This document shows positions 1-9,535 of a stretch of DNA of 64,000 nt, in pieces. The first letter of the stretch is position 1. Every line of letters starts with the position of its first letter. The notes under the pieces were generated by a model that did no database searches, was not told the DNA's origin, and was given only the letters and a program-made list of their open reading frames with translations. The position numbers and the translations under genes were made by a program. The DNA is from Sympetrum striolatum. Taxonomy: Eukaryota > Arthropoda > Insecta > Odonata > Libellulidae. The DNA lies in the NCBI GenBank assembly GCA_947579665.1, contig CANPUZ010000060.1:377501-441500 (forward strand), written 5' to 3'.

Positions 1-329
1 AACAGTTAGTTTAGGTTGGGTTAGTTTGGGTTGTGTCTGTTTGGGTTTGGTTGTTTGGGTTGGGTTGGGTTAGGTTGGGATGTTTGGGTTGGGTTGGGTT
101 GGGTTGGGTTGGGTTGGGTAGGGTTGGGTTGGGATGGGTTGGGTAGGGTTTGGTTGGGTTGGGTTGGGTTAGGTTTGGTTGGGTTGGGGTAGGTTGGGTT
201 GGGTTGGGTAGGGTTGGGTTGGGTTGGGTAGGGTTGGGTTGGGTTGGGTTGGGTTGGGTTGGGTTGGTTTTTGTTGGGTATGGTTGGGTTGGGTTAGGTT
301 GGGTTGGGTTGGGTTGGGTTGGGTTGGGT
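1..329 (+). repeat. TTGGG array, leading to A1 (left end cut by window)
   Basis: The first 15 bases are the end of a preceding satellite unit. The rest is a TTGGG-type array. Its first ~70 bp form a semi-conserved header (TTAGTTTGGG, TTGTGTCTG, TTTGGTTGTTTGGG, then GGGATGTTTGGG) that recurs at the start of nearly every long array here. Variants include TTAGG, TAGGG, GGGATGGG and GGTATGG. The + strand is G-rich with almost no C. Confidence 0.95.
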
Positions 330-1047
330 ATTTACTTCGCTTAGACACCGTAAATTTGGCTTAGACTCCACTTATTACGATTTTAGTCCGCTTTATTTGC
401 TGAGAGTCCCTTCAATTTATATAGAGTCCGATCAATTCGCTTAGAGTCCGCTTTATTTGCTCAGAGCCCAATTAGCTCGAGTTGAAACAGCTTCTTTCGC
501 TGAGAGACCGCTTAATTCGCTTAGCCTCCGATTATCAGCTTCGTGACGGCTTATATCACATAGAAACCGCTTATTTCGCTAAGAGTGCAATAAGCTCGCT
601 TAAAGTCCGTTTCCTTCGCTTAGAGTCCACTTCATTCGCATGATTCAAATTATTTAAGTAAGTGAACTCTCATTTCGCTTAGATACCGCGTTATATGCTT
701 AAATTCTTTTCTTTCACTTAGAGTCATTTTCTTTGCTAAGAGTCCGCTACATTCGCTTAGACTCTTTTTATTTCGCTTAGTGACCGCTTATTTCCTTTAT
801 AGTCCGCTTTATTCGTTTAGACTCCTATTATTTCGCTATGTGACAGCTTATTTCGCTTAGACTCTGATATGCCAGCATTGAGTCCGATTACTTCCCATAG
901 AGACGGCTTAGCATGGATAGCCTTTGCTTAGAGACCGCTTAGTTTCTAAGAGAAACCTTAACTCGCTTTTAAAACGCTTTAAAACCGCTTTTATTCCTAT
1001 TAGTTCGGTCACAGAAAGAACTAATCGGAATTAACAGTTAGTTTAGG
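330..1047 (+). repeat. Satellite unit A1 (718 bp)
   Basis: Complete A-class unit, used here as the reference. It opens with TATTTACTTCGCTTAGACAC and runs as a ladder of 20-bp subrepeats of the form TTCGCTTAGAGTCCGCTTTA; for example 441-560 divides into six consecutive 20-mers. The last ~170 bp are less repetitive (ATGCCAGCATTGAGTCC, GCATGGATAGCC), followed by an inverted repeat and CGGAATTAACAG. Subtype markers are CGCGTTATATGC, CATGATTCAA and GAGAGACCGC. No coding potential is seen. Confidence 0.93.
999..1025. repeat. Terminal inverted repeat of A-class unit
   Basis: ATTAGTTC and GAACTAAT form an 8-bp perfect stem around GGTCACAGAAA. In A units the ninth pair is broken (G facing A), unlike in B and C units. 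A copy stands at the end of every intact A unit in the window. Confidence 0.85.
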
Positions 1048-1086
1048 TTGGGTTACGTTTGGTTGTGTCTGGTTGGGTTGGGTTGC
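1048..1086 (+). repeat. 39-bp GT-rich A-to-B spacer
   Basis: Short relic of the G-rich array between A and B, with a TTTGGTTGTGTCTGGTTGGG core and ending GGGTTGC. It resembles the header of the long arrays, as if a long array had been reduced to its first repeats. The A-B pairs with this spacer elsewhere carry it at about the same length. Confidence 0.85.
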
Positions 1087-1620
1087 TTATAAATCCATTT
1101 ACCTCGCTTTGACACCGTTAATTTCGCTCATACTCCACTTATAACGCTTTTAGTCCACTATATTTGCTCAGAGTCCCTTCAATAAATTTTTGAGTCCGCT
1201 AAATTCACTTGGACTCCGATTATTTCGCTTAGTGACGGATTATTTCGCTTAGAATCCGCTTTTTTCGCTAAAGGTCCACTTAGCTCGCTTTGAGTCCGCT
1301 TCTTTCGCTAAGAGTCTGCTTCATTCGCTTATCTTCATTTTATTTCGCTTAGTGACCGCTTTTTTCCTTTAGAGTCCGCTTTATTCGCTTAGACTCATAT
1401 TATTTCGCTATATAACAGCACATTTCGGTTAGACTATGATATGCCCACATTGAATCCGATTACTTACCATAGATACAGCTTGGCATGGATAGCCTTCGCT
1501 TAGAGACCGCTTTGTTTTTCTAGTGTCAGCTTAACTCGCTTATAACACGCTTTGAAACCGATATTATTCCATTTAGTTCGGTCACAGAACGAACTAATCG
1601 GAATTAACAGTTAGTTTAGG
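1087..1620 (+). repeat. Satellite unit B1 (534 bp)
   Basis: Reference B-class unit. Its start (CATTTACCTCGCTTTGACAC) is a diverged version of the A and C start, and its end (GATATTATTCCATTTAGTTC) is the B diagnostic. It has 20-bp subrepeats like A but fewer. Markers of this subtype are CTAAATTCACTTGG and GGATTATTTCGC. It carries TGTCAGC where most copies have TGACAGC. Confidence 0.92.
1573..1597. repeat. Terminal inverted repeat of B-class unit
   Basis: TTAGTTCG and CGAACTAA are perfect reverse complements (8 bp) around the loop GTCACAGAA. It sits 23 bp before the TTGGG array begins. Confidence 0.87.
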
Positions 1621-1857
1621 TTGGGTTTGGTTGTTTGGGTTGGGTTGGGTTGGGTTGGGATGTTAGGTTGGGTTGGGTTAGGTTGGGTTGGGTAGGGTTG
1701 GGTTGGGTTGGGTTGGGTTGGGTTGGGTTGGGTTGGGTTGGGTTAGGTTGGGTTGGGTTGGGTTGAGTTAGGTTGGGTTAGGTTGGGTTGGGTTGGGTTG
1801 GGTTGGGTTGGGGTGGGTTGGGTTGGGTTGGGTTGGGTTTGGTTGGGTTGGGTTGGT
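1621..1857 (+). repeat. TTGGG array between B1 and C1
   Basis: About 237 bp. The header is shortened: the TTGTGTCTG element is missing. The array contains GGGATGTTAGG, several TTAGG units and one GGGGTGGG, and ends GGTTGG before TTATTTACTTCGC. Confidence 0.92.
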
Positions 1858-2241
1858 TATTTACTTCGCTTAGATACAGTAAATTTCACTTAGACTCCAC
1901 ATATTACGCTTTTAGTCCGCTTTATTTGCTGAGAGTCTGCTTCATTCGCTTAGACTCATTTTATTTCGCATAGTGACCGCTTTTTTCCTTTAGAGTCCGC
2001 TTTATTCGCTTAGACTCATATTATTTCGCTATATAACAGCACATTTCGCTTAGACTATGATATGCCCACATGGAATCCGATTTCTTCCCATAGATACAGC
2101 TTGGCATGGATAGCCTTCGCTTAGAGACCGCTTAGTTTTTCTAGTGACAGCTTAACTCAATTATAACACGCTTTGAAACCGCTTTTATTCCAATTAGTTC
2201 GGTCACAGAACGAACTAAACGGAATTAACAGTTAGTTTAGG
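1858..2241 (+). repeat. Satellite unit C1 (384 bp)
   Basis: Reference C-class unit. It begins TTATTTACTTCGCTTAGATA and ends with AAACCGCTTTTATTCCAATT plus the inverted repeat; here the last base of the right arm is changed (CGAACTAAA). C is essentially an A/B-like unit lacking the middle subrepeats. Markers are GCATAGTGACCGC and CACATGGAATCC. Confidence 0.92.
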
Positions 2242-2343
2242 TTGGGTTAGTTTGGGTTGTGTCTGGTTGGGTTTGGTTGTTTGGGTTAGGTTGGGTTAGG
2301 TTGGGATGTTTGGGTTGGGTTGTGTCTGGTTGGGTTGGGTTGC
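2242..2343 (+). repeat. Short hybrid array joining C1 directly to B2
   Basis: About 102 bp. It starts as a normal C-to-A header (TTGTGTCTG, GGGATGTTTGGG), then repeats TTGTGTCTGG and ends GGGTTGC like the A-to-B spacer. The intervening A unit is absent, so the array appears to fuse the head of a C-to-A array with an A-to-B spacer. Confidence 0.85.
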
Positions 2344-2877
2344 TTAGAAATCCATTTACCTCGCTTTGACACCGTTAATTTTGCTCATACTCCACTTATA
2401 ACGCTTTTAGTCCACTTTATTTGCTCAGAGTCCCTTCAATAAATTTTTGAGTCCGCTTAATTCGCTTGGACTCCGATTATTTCGCTTAGTGACGGCTTAT
2501 TTCGCTTAGAATCCGCTTTTTTCGCTAAAGGTCCACTAAGCTCACTTTGAGTCCGCTTCTTTCGCTAAGAGTCTGCTTCATTCGCTTAGACTCATTTTAT
2601 TTCGCTTAGTGACCGCTTTTTTCCTTTAGAGTCCGCTTTATTCGCTTAGACTCATATTTTTTCGCTATATAACAGCACATTTCGGTTAGACTATGATATG
2701 CCCACATTGAATCCGATTACCTCCCATAGATACAGCTTGGCATGGATAGCCTTCGCTTAGAGACCGCTTAGTTTTTCTAGTGACAGCTTAACTCGCTTAT
2801 AACACGCTTTGAAACCGATATTATTCCATTTAGTTCGGTCACAGAACGAACTAATCGGAATTAACAGTTAGTTTAGG
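2344..2877 (+). repeat. Satellite unit B2 (534 bp)
   Basis: Intact B unit (TTAGAAATCCATTTACC start, GATATTATTCCATTTAG end) with no A upstream. Markers are TCATATTTTTTCGC and GATTACCTCCC, both shared with B3. Confidence 0.9.
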
Positions 2878-3101
2878 TTGGATTAGTTTATGTTGTGTCT
2901 GGTTGAGTTTGGTTGTTTGGGTTGGGTTGGGTTGGGCTGGGTTGTGTTGGGGTAGGTTGGGTTGGGTTGGGTAGGGTTGGGTTGGGTTGGGTAGGGTTGG
3001 GTTGGCTTGGGTTGGGTTTGGTTGGGTTGGTTTGTGTTGGGTTGGGTTGGGTTGGGTTGGGTTAGGTTGGGTTGGGTTGGGTTGGGTTGGGTTGGGTTGG
3101 G
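2878..3101 (+). repeat. TTGGG array joining B2 directly to A2
   Basis: About 224 bp with a mutated header (GGATTAGTTTATG, GGTTGAGTTTGG). The unit expected after a B-unit array is C, but an A unit follows. The right half (TTTGTGTTGGG) looks like the tail of a C-to-A array, so this is probably a fusion with loss of a C unit. Confidence 0.85.
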
Positions 3102-4393
3102 TATTTACTTCGCTTAGACACTGTAAATTTGGCTTAGACTCCATTTATTACGATTTAAGTCCGCTTTATTTGCTGAGAGTCTCTTTAATTAATATAGAGT
3201 CCGATCAATTCGCTTAGAGTCCGCTTTATTTGCTCAGAGCCCAATTAGCTCGAGTTGAAACAGCTTCTTTCGCTGAGAGTCCGCTTAATTCGTTTTGCCT
3301 CCGATTATCAGCTTCGTGACGGCTTATATCACATAGAAACCGCTTATTTCGCTAAGAGTCCAATAAGCTCGTTTAGAGTCCGTTTCCTTCGCTTAGAGTC
3401 CACTTCATTCGCTTGATTCAAATTATTTAAGTAAGTGAACTCTCATTTCGCTTAAATACCGCATTATTTGCTTAAATTCTTTTCTTTCACTTAGAGTCAT
3501 TTTCTTTGCTAAGAGTCCGCTACATTCGCTTAGACTCTTTTTATTTCGCTTAGTGACCGCTTATTTCCTTTATAGTCCGCTTTATTCGTTTAGGCTCCTG
3601 TTATTTCGCTATGTGACAGCTTATTTCGCTTAGACTCAGATATGCCAGCATTGAGTCCGAGTACTTCCCATAGAGACGGCTTAGAATGGATAGCCTTTGC
3701 TTAGAGACCGCTTAGTTTCTAAGAAACATCTTAACTCGCTTTTAAAACGCTTTAAAACCTCTTTTATTCCTATTAGTTCGGTCACAGAAAGAACTAATCG
3801 GAATTAACAGTTAGTTTAGGTTGGGTTAGGTTTGGTTGTGTCTGGTTGGGTTGGGTTGCTTAAAAATCCATTTACTTCGCTTTGACACCGTTAATTTCGC
3901 TCATACTCCACTTATAACGCTTTTAGTCCACTATATTTGCTCAGAGTCCCTTCAATAAATTTTTGAGTCCGCTTAATTCGCTTGGACTCCGATTATTTTG
4001 CTTAGTGACGGCTTATTTCGCTTAGAATCCGCTTTTTTCGCTAAAGGTCCACTAAGCTCGCTTTGAGTCCGCTTCTTTCGCTAAGAGTCTGCTTCATTCG
4101 CTTATACTCATTTTATTTCGCTTAGTGACCGCTTTTTTCCTTTAGAGTCCGCTTTATTCGCTTAGACTCATATTTTTTCGCTATATAACAGCACATTTCG
4201 GTTAGACTATGATATGCCCACATTGAATCCGATTACCTCCCATAGATACAGCTTGGCATGGATAGCCTTCGCTTAGAGACCGCTTAGTTTTTCTAGTGAC
4301 AGCTTAACTCGCTTATAACACGCTTTGAAACCGATATTATTCCATTTAGTTCGGTCACAGAACGAACTAATCGGAATTAACAGTTAGTTTAGG
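3102..4393 (+). repeat. A2 - spacer - B3
   Basis: A2 3102-3820, spacer 3821-3859, B3 3860-4393. A2 is a diverged A (ATTTAAGTCC, GAGTCTCTTTAATT, GTTTTGCCTCCG, TAGGCTCCTG). B3 carries TTATTTTGCTTAG and shares TCATATTTTTTCGC with B2, so B2 and B3 are sister copies. Confidence 0.9.
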
Positions 4394-4877
4394 TTTGGTT
4401 AGTTTGGGTTTGGTTGTTTGGGTTGGGTTGGGTTGGGATGTTTGGGTTGGGTTGGGTTGGGTTGGGTTGGGTTGGGGTAGGTTGGGTTGGGTTGGGTTGG
4501 GTTGGGTAGGGTTGGGTTGGGAAGGGTTGGGTTGGGTTGGGTTGGGTTGAGTTGGGTTGGGGTGGGTTGGGGTGGGTTGGGTTGGGTTGGGTTGGGTTGG
4601 GGTGGGATGGGTTGGGTTGGGTTGGGTTGGGTTGGGTTGGGGTAGGTTGGGTTGGGTTGGGTTGGGTTAGGTTGGGTTTGGTTGGGTTGGGTAGGGTTGG
4701 GTTGGGTTGGGTTGGGTTGGGTTGGGGTGGGTTGGGTTGGGTTGGGTTGGGTAGGGTTGGTTTGGGTTGGGTTGGGATGGGTTTGGTTTGGTTGGGTTTG
4801 GTTGGGTAGGGTTGGGTTGGGTTGGGTTGGTTTGGGTTGGGTTGGGTTTGGTTTGGTTTGGTTGGGTTGGGTTGGGT
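4394..4877 (+). repeat. TTGGG array between B3 and C2
   Basis: About 484 bp. The header lacks the TTGTGTCTG part. It is rich in GGGGTGGG and GGTTTGGTTTGG variants towards the right end. Confidence 0.92.
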
Positions 4878-5260
4878 ATTTACTTCGTTAAGACACCGTA
4901 CATTTCGCTTAGACTCCACTTATTACGCTTTTAGTCCGCTTTATTTGCTGAGAGTCTGCTTCATTCGCTTGGACTCATTTTATTTCGCTTAGTGACCGCT
5001 TTTTCCCTTTAGAGTCCGCTTAATTCGCATAGACTCATATTATTTCGCAATATAACAGCACATTTCGCTTAGACTATGATATGCCCACATTGAATCCTAT
5101 TTCTTCCCATAGATACAGCTTGTCATGGATAGCCTTCGCATAGAGACCGCTTAGTTTTTCTAGTGACAGCTTAACTCAATTATAACACGCTTTGAAACCG
5201 CTTTTATTCCAATTAGTTTGGTCACAGAACGAACTAATCGGAATTAACAGTCTGTTTAGG
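4878..5260 (+). repeat. Satellite unit C2
   Basis: C unit with private changes CTTCGTTAAGACACC, TTTTTCCCTTTAG, CGCAATATAACAG and AACAGTCTGTTTAGG. The left arm of the inverted repeat is ATTAGTTTG, so one pair becomes a G-T wobble. Confidence 0.9.
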
Positions 5261-5520
5261 TTGGGTTGGTTTGGGTTGTGTCTGGTTGGGTTTGGTTGTT
5301 CGGGTTGGGTTGGGTAAGGGTTGGGATGTTTGGGTTGGGTTGGGTTGGGTTGGGTAGGGTTGGGTTGGGATGGGTTGGGTTGGGTTGGGTTTGGTTGGGT
5401 TGGGTTGGGTTGGGGTAGGATGGGTTGGGGTAGGTTGGGATGGGTTGGGTAGGGTTGGGTTGGGTTGGGTAAGGTTGGGTTGGGTTGGGTTGGGTTGGGT
5501 TGGGTTGGGTTGTGTTGGGT
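5261..5520 (+). repeat. TTGGG array between C2 and A3
   Basis: About 260 bp. Contains TGTTCGGG in the header, GTAAGGG, two GGGGTAGG and a final GTGTTGGG. Confidence 0.92.
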
Positions 5521-5983
5521 ATTTTCTTCGCTTAGACACCGTAAATTTGGCTTAGACTCCACTTATTACGATTTTAGTCCGCTTTATTTGCTGAGAGTCC
5601 CTTCAATTAATATAGAGTCCGATCAATTCGCTTAGAGTCCGCTTTATTTGCTCAGAGCCCAATTAGCTCGAGTTGAAACAGCTTCTTTCGCTGAGAGTCC
5701 GCTTAATTCGCTTAGCCTCCGATTATCAGCTTCGTGACGGCTTATATCACATAGAAACCGCTTATTTCGCAAAGAGTCCAATAAGCTCGCTTAAAGTCCG
5801 TTTTCTTTGCTTAGAGTCCACTTCATTCGCTTGATTCAAATTATTTAAGTTAGTGAACTCTCATTTCGCTTAGATACCGCTTTATTTGCTTAAATTCTTT
5901 TCTTTCACTTAGAGTCATTTTCTTTGCTAAGAGTCCGCTACATTCGCTTAGACACTTTTTATTTCGCTTAGTGACCGCTTATT
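5521..5983 (+). repeat. Truncated satellite unit A3 (463 of ~718 bp)
   Basis: Starts as a normal A (ATTTTCTTCGCTTAGACACC) but stops inside the subrepeat ladder after AGTGACCGCTTATT and passes straight into GGGTGGGGTGGG. The last ~255 bp, including the inverted repeat, are missing, as are the spacer and B unit. Confidence 0.9.
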
Positions 5984-6070
5984 GGGTGGGGTGGGTTTGG
6001 TTGGGTTGGGTTGGGTAGGGTTGGGTTGGGTTGGGTTGGGTTGGGTTGGGTTGGGTTGGGTTGGGTTGAG
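5984..6070 (+). repeat. TTGGG array without header
   Basis: About 87 bp following the A3 break. It has no conserved header and resembles the distal part of a B-to-C array, ending GGGTTGAG as the arrays at 6671 and 8857 do. Confidence 0.9.
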
Positions 6071-6454
6071 TATTTACTTCCCTTAGACACCGTAAACTTC
6101 GCTTAGACTCCACATATTACGCTTTTAGTCCGCTTTATTTGCTGAGAGTCTGCTTCATTCGCTTAGACTCATTTTATTTCGCATAGTGACCGCTTTTTTC
6201 CTTTAGAGTCCGCTTTATTCGCTTAGACTCATATTATTTCGCTATATAACAGCACATTTCGCTTAGACTATGATATGCCCACATGGAATCCGATTTCTTC
6301 CCATAGATACAGCTTGGCATGGATAGCCTTCGCTTAGTGACCGCTTAGTTTTTCTAGTGACAGCTTAACTCGCTTATAACACGCTTTGAAACCGATATTA
6401 TTCCATTTAGTTCGGTCACAGAACGAACTAATCGGAATTAACAGTTAGTTTAGG
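6071..6454 (+). repeat. Chimeric unit C3: C head with B tail
   Basis: The first ~240 bp are C-type (CACATATTACGC, CACATGGAATCC and GATTTCTTCCC as in C1). The last ~90 bp are B-type (ACTCGCTTATAAC and GATATTATTCCATTTAG instead of ACTCAATTATAAC and GCTTTTATTCCAATTAG). The switch lies at about 6300-6370. The tail matches B4. Confidence 0.88.
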
Positions 6455-6671
6455 TTGGGTTAGTTTGGGTTGTGTCTGGTTGGGTTTGGTTGTTTGGGTT
6501 GGGTTGGGTTGGGATGTTTGGGATGGGTTGGGTTGGGTTGAGATGGGTAGGGTTGGGTTGGGTTGGGTTGGGTTGGGTTGGGTTGGGTTGGGGTAGGTTG
6601 GGTTGGGATGGGTTGGGGTAGGTGTGGTTGGGTTGGGTTGGGTTGGGTTTGGTTTGGTTGGGTTGGGTTGA
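6455..6671 (+). repeat. TTGGG array between chimera C3 and C4
   Basis: About 217 bp; nearly identical to 8641-8857. Diagnostic GGGATGTTTGGGATGGG, TTGAGATGGGTAGGG and GTAGGTGTGG. It follows a B-type tail and precedes C, so the B-array-C order is kept. Confidence 0.93.
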
Positions 6672-7056
6672 GTATTTACTTCGCTTAGACACCGTAAACT
6701 TCGCTTAGACTCCACTTTTTACGCTTTTAGTCCGCTTTATTTGCTGAGAGTCTGCTTCATTCGCTTAGACTCATTTTATTTCGCATAGTGACCGCTTTTT
6801 TCCTTTAGAGTCCGCTTTATTCGCTTAGACTCATATTATTTCGCTATATAACAGCACATTTCGCTTGGACTATGATATGCCCACATTGAATCCGATTTCT
6901 TCCCATAGATACAGCTTGGCATGGATAGCCTTTGCTTAGAGACCGCTTAGTTTTTCTAGTGACAGCTTAACTCAATTATAACACGCTTTGAAACCGCTTT
7001 TATTCCAATTAGTTCGGTCACAGAACGAACTTATCGGAATTAACAGTTAGTTTAGG
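6672..7056 (+). repeat. Satellite unit C4
   Basis: C unit with markers CCACTTTTTACGC, CGCTTGGACTATG and GAACTTATCGG, all shared with C5 at 8858. Confidence 0.92.
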
Positions 7057-7349
7057 TTGAGTTAGTTTGGGTTGTGTCTGGTTGGGTTCGGTTGTTTGGG
7101 TTGTGTTGGGTTAGGTTGGGATGTTTGGGTTGGGTTGGGTTGGGTTGGGTAGGGTTTGGTTGGGATGGGTTGGGTTGGGTTTGGTTGGGTTGGGTTGGGT
7201 TGGGTTGGGGTAGGTTGGGTTGGGTTGGGTAGGGTTGGGTTGGGTTGGGTAAGGTTGGGTTGGGTTGGGTTGGGTTGGGTTGGGTTTTGTTGGGTTGGGT
7301 TGGGTTAGGTTGGGTTTGTTGGGTTGGGTTGGGTTGGGTTGGGTTGGGT
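7057..7349 (+). repeat. TTGGG array between C4 and A4
   Basis: About 293 bp; the header is GTTGAGTTAG with GGTTCGGTTG. Contains GGTTTTGTTGGG and GGGTTTGTTGGG. The copy at 9243-9535 looks the same. Confidence 0.93.
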
Positions 7350-8640
7350 ATTTACTTCGCTTAGACACCGTAAATTTGGCTTAGACTCCAATTAATACGA
7401 TTTTACTCCGCTTTATTTGCTGAGAGTCCCTTCAATTAATATAGAGTCCGATCAATTCGCTTAGAGTCCGCTTTATTTGCTCAGAGCCCAATTAGCTCGA
7501 GTTGAAACAGCTTCTTTCGCTGAGAGTCCGCTTAATTCGCTTAGCCTGCGATTATCAGCTTCGTGACGGCTTATATCACATAGAAACCGCTTATTTCGCT
7601 AAGAGTCCAATAAGCTCGTTTAGAGTCCGTTTCCTTCGCTTAGAGTCCACGTCATTCGCTTGATTCAAATTATTTAAGTAAGTGAACTCTCATTTCGCTT
7701 AGATACTGCTTTATTTGCTTAAATTCTTTTCTTTCACTTAGAGTCATTTTCTTTGCTAAGAGTCCCTTACATTCACTTACACTCTTTTTATTTCGCTAAG
7801 TGACCGCTTATTTCCTTTATAGTCCGCTTTATTCGTTTAGACTCCTATTATTTCGCTATGTGACAGCTTATTTCGATTAGACTCTGATATGCCTGCATTG
7901 AGTCCGATTCCTTCCCATAGAGACGGCTTAGCATGGATAGCCTTTGCTTAGAGACCGCTTAGTTTCTAAGAGACATCATAACTCGCTTTTAAAACGCTTT
8001 AAAACCGCTTTTATTCCTATTAGTTTGGTCACAGAAAGAACTAATCGGAATTAACAGTTTGTTTAGGTTGGGTTAGGTTTGGTTGTGTCTGTTTGGGTTG
8101 GGTTGCTCAAAAATCCATTTACCTCGCTTTGACACCGTTAATTTCGCTCTTACTCCACTTATAACGCTTTTAGTCCACTTTATTTGCTCAGAGTCCCTTC
8201 AATAAATTTTTGAGTCCGCTAAATTCGCATGGACTCCGATTATTTCGCTTAGTGACGGCTTATTTCGCTTAGAATCCGCTTTTTTCGCTAAAGGTCCACT
8301 AAGCTCGCTTTGAGTCCGCTTCTTTCGCTAAGAGTCTGCTTCATTCGCTTATACTCATTTTATTTCGCTTAGTGACCGCTTTTTTCCTTTAGAGTCCGCT
8401 TTATTCGCTTAGACTCATATTATTTCGCTATATAACAGCACATTTCGGTTAGACTATGATATGCCCACATTGAATCCGATTACTTCCCATAGATACAGCT
8501 TAGCATGGATAGCCTTCGCTTAGTGACCGCTTAGTTTTTCTAGTGACAGCTTAACTCGCTTATAACACGCTTTGAAACCGATATTATTCCATTTAGTTCG
8601 GTCACAGAACGAACTAATCGGAATTAACAGTTAGTTTAGG
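7350..8640 (+). repeat. A4 - spacer - B4
   Basis: A4 7350-8067, spacer 8068-8106, B4 8107-8640. A4 subtype: TTAGTTTGGTCAC in the inverted repeat, GCCTGCATTG, TTTCGATTAGACTC and TCCACGTCATTCG. B4: GCTCAAAAATCC and CAGCTTAGCATGG. This is the first copy of the 2186-bp duplication. Confidence 0.92.
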
Positions 8641-8857
8641 TTGGGTTAGTTTGGGTTGTGTCTGGTTGGGTTTGGTTGTTTGGGTTGGGTTGGGTTGGGA
8701 TGTTTGGGATGGGTTGGGTTGGGTTGAGATGGGTAGGGTTGGGTTGGGTTGGGTTGGGTTGGGTTGGGTTGGGTTGGGGTAGGTTGGGTTGGGATGGGTT
8801 GGGGTAGGTGTGGTTGGGTTGGGTTGGGTTGGGTTGGGTTTGGTTGGGTTGGGTTGA
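8641..8857 (+). repeat. TTGGG array between B4 and C5
   Basis: Second copy of 6455-6671, about 217 bp. By eye it differs by one substitution near the right end (GGGTTTGGTTGGG in place of GGTTTGGTTTGG). Confidence 0.93.
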
Positions 8858-9242
8858 GTATTTACTTCGCTTAGACACCGTAAACTTCGCTTAGACTCCA
8901 CTTTTTACGCTTTTAGTCCGCTTTATTTGCTGAGAGTCTGCTTCATTCGCTTAGACTCATTTTATTTCGCATAGTGACCGCTTTTTTCCTTTAGAGTCCG
9001 CTTTATTCGCTTAGACTCATATTATTTCGCTATATAACAGCACATTTCGCTTGGACTATGATATGCCCACATTGAATCCGATTTCTTCCCATAGATACAG
9101 CTTGGCATGGATAGCCTTTGCTTAGAGACCGCTTAGTTTTTCTAGTGACAGCTTAACTCAATTATAACACGCTTTGAAACCGCTTTTATTCCAATTAGTT
9201 CGGTCACAGAACGAACTTATCGGAATTAACAGTTAGTTTAGG
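8858..9242 (+). repeat. Satellite unit C5
   Basis: Second copy of C4, with the same private markers, at an offset of 2186 bp. Confidence 0.92.
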
Positions 9243-9535
9243 TTGAGTTAGTTTGGGTTGTGTCTGGTTGGGTTCGGTTGTTTGGGTTGTGTTGGGTTAG
9301 GTTGGGATGTTTGGGTTGGGTTGGGTTGGGTTGGGTAGGGTTTGGTTGGGATGGGTTGGGTTGGGTTTGGTTGGGTTGGGTTGGGTTGGGTTGGGGTAGG
9401 TTGGGTTGGGTTGGGTAGGGTTGGGTTGGGTTGGGTAAGGTTGGGTTGGGTTGGGTTGGGTTGGGTTGGGTTTTGTTGGGTTGGGTTGGGTTAGGTTGGG
9501 TTTGTTGGGTTGGGTTGGGTTGGGTTGGGTTGGGT
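9243..9535 (+). repeat. TTGGG array between C5 and A5
   Basis: Second copy of 7057-7349; same length and same variant order. Confidence 0.93.

Noticed and set aside
441..560. CRISPR-like array (regular 20-bp repeats)
   Set aside because: Repeats are contiguous and degenerate with no unique spacers, in a clearly eukaryotic satellite.
330..1047. CENP-B box in the TTCG-rich satellite
   Set aside because: TTCGCTTAGAGTCCGC resembles the box at its start (TTCG) but lacks the required A and CGGG positions. A centromeric role cannot be inferred from it.
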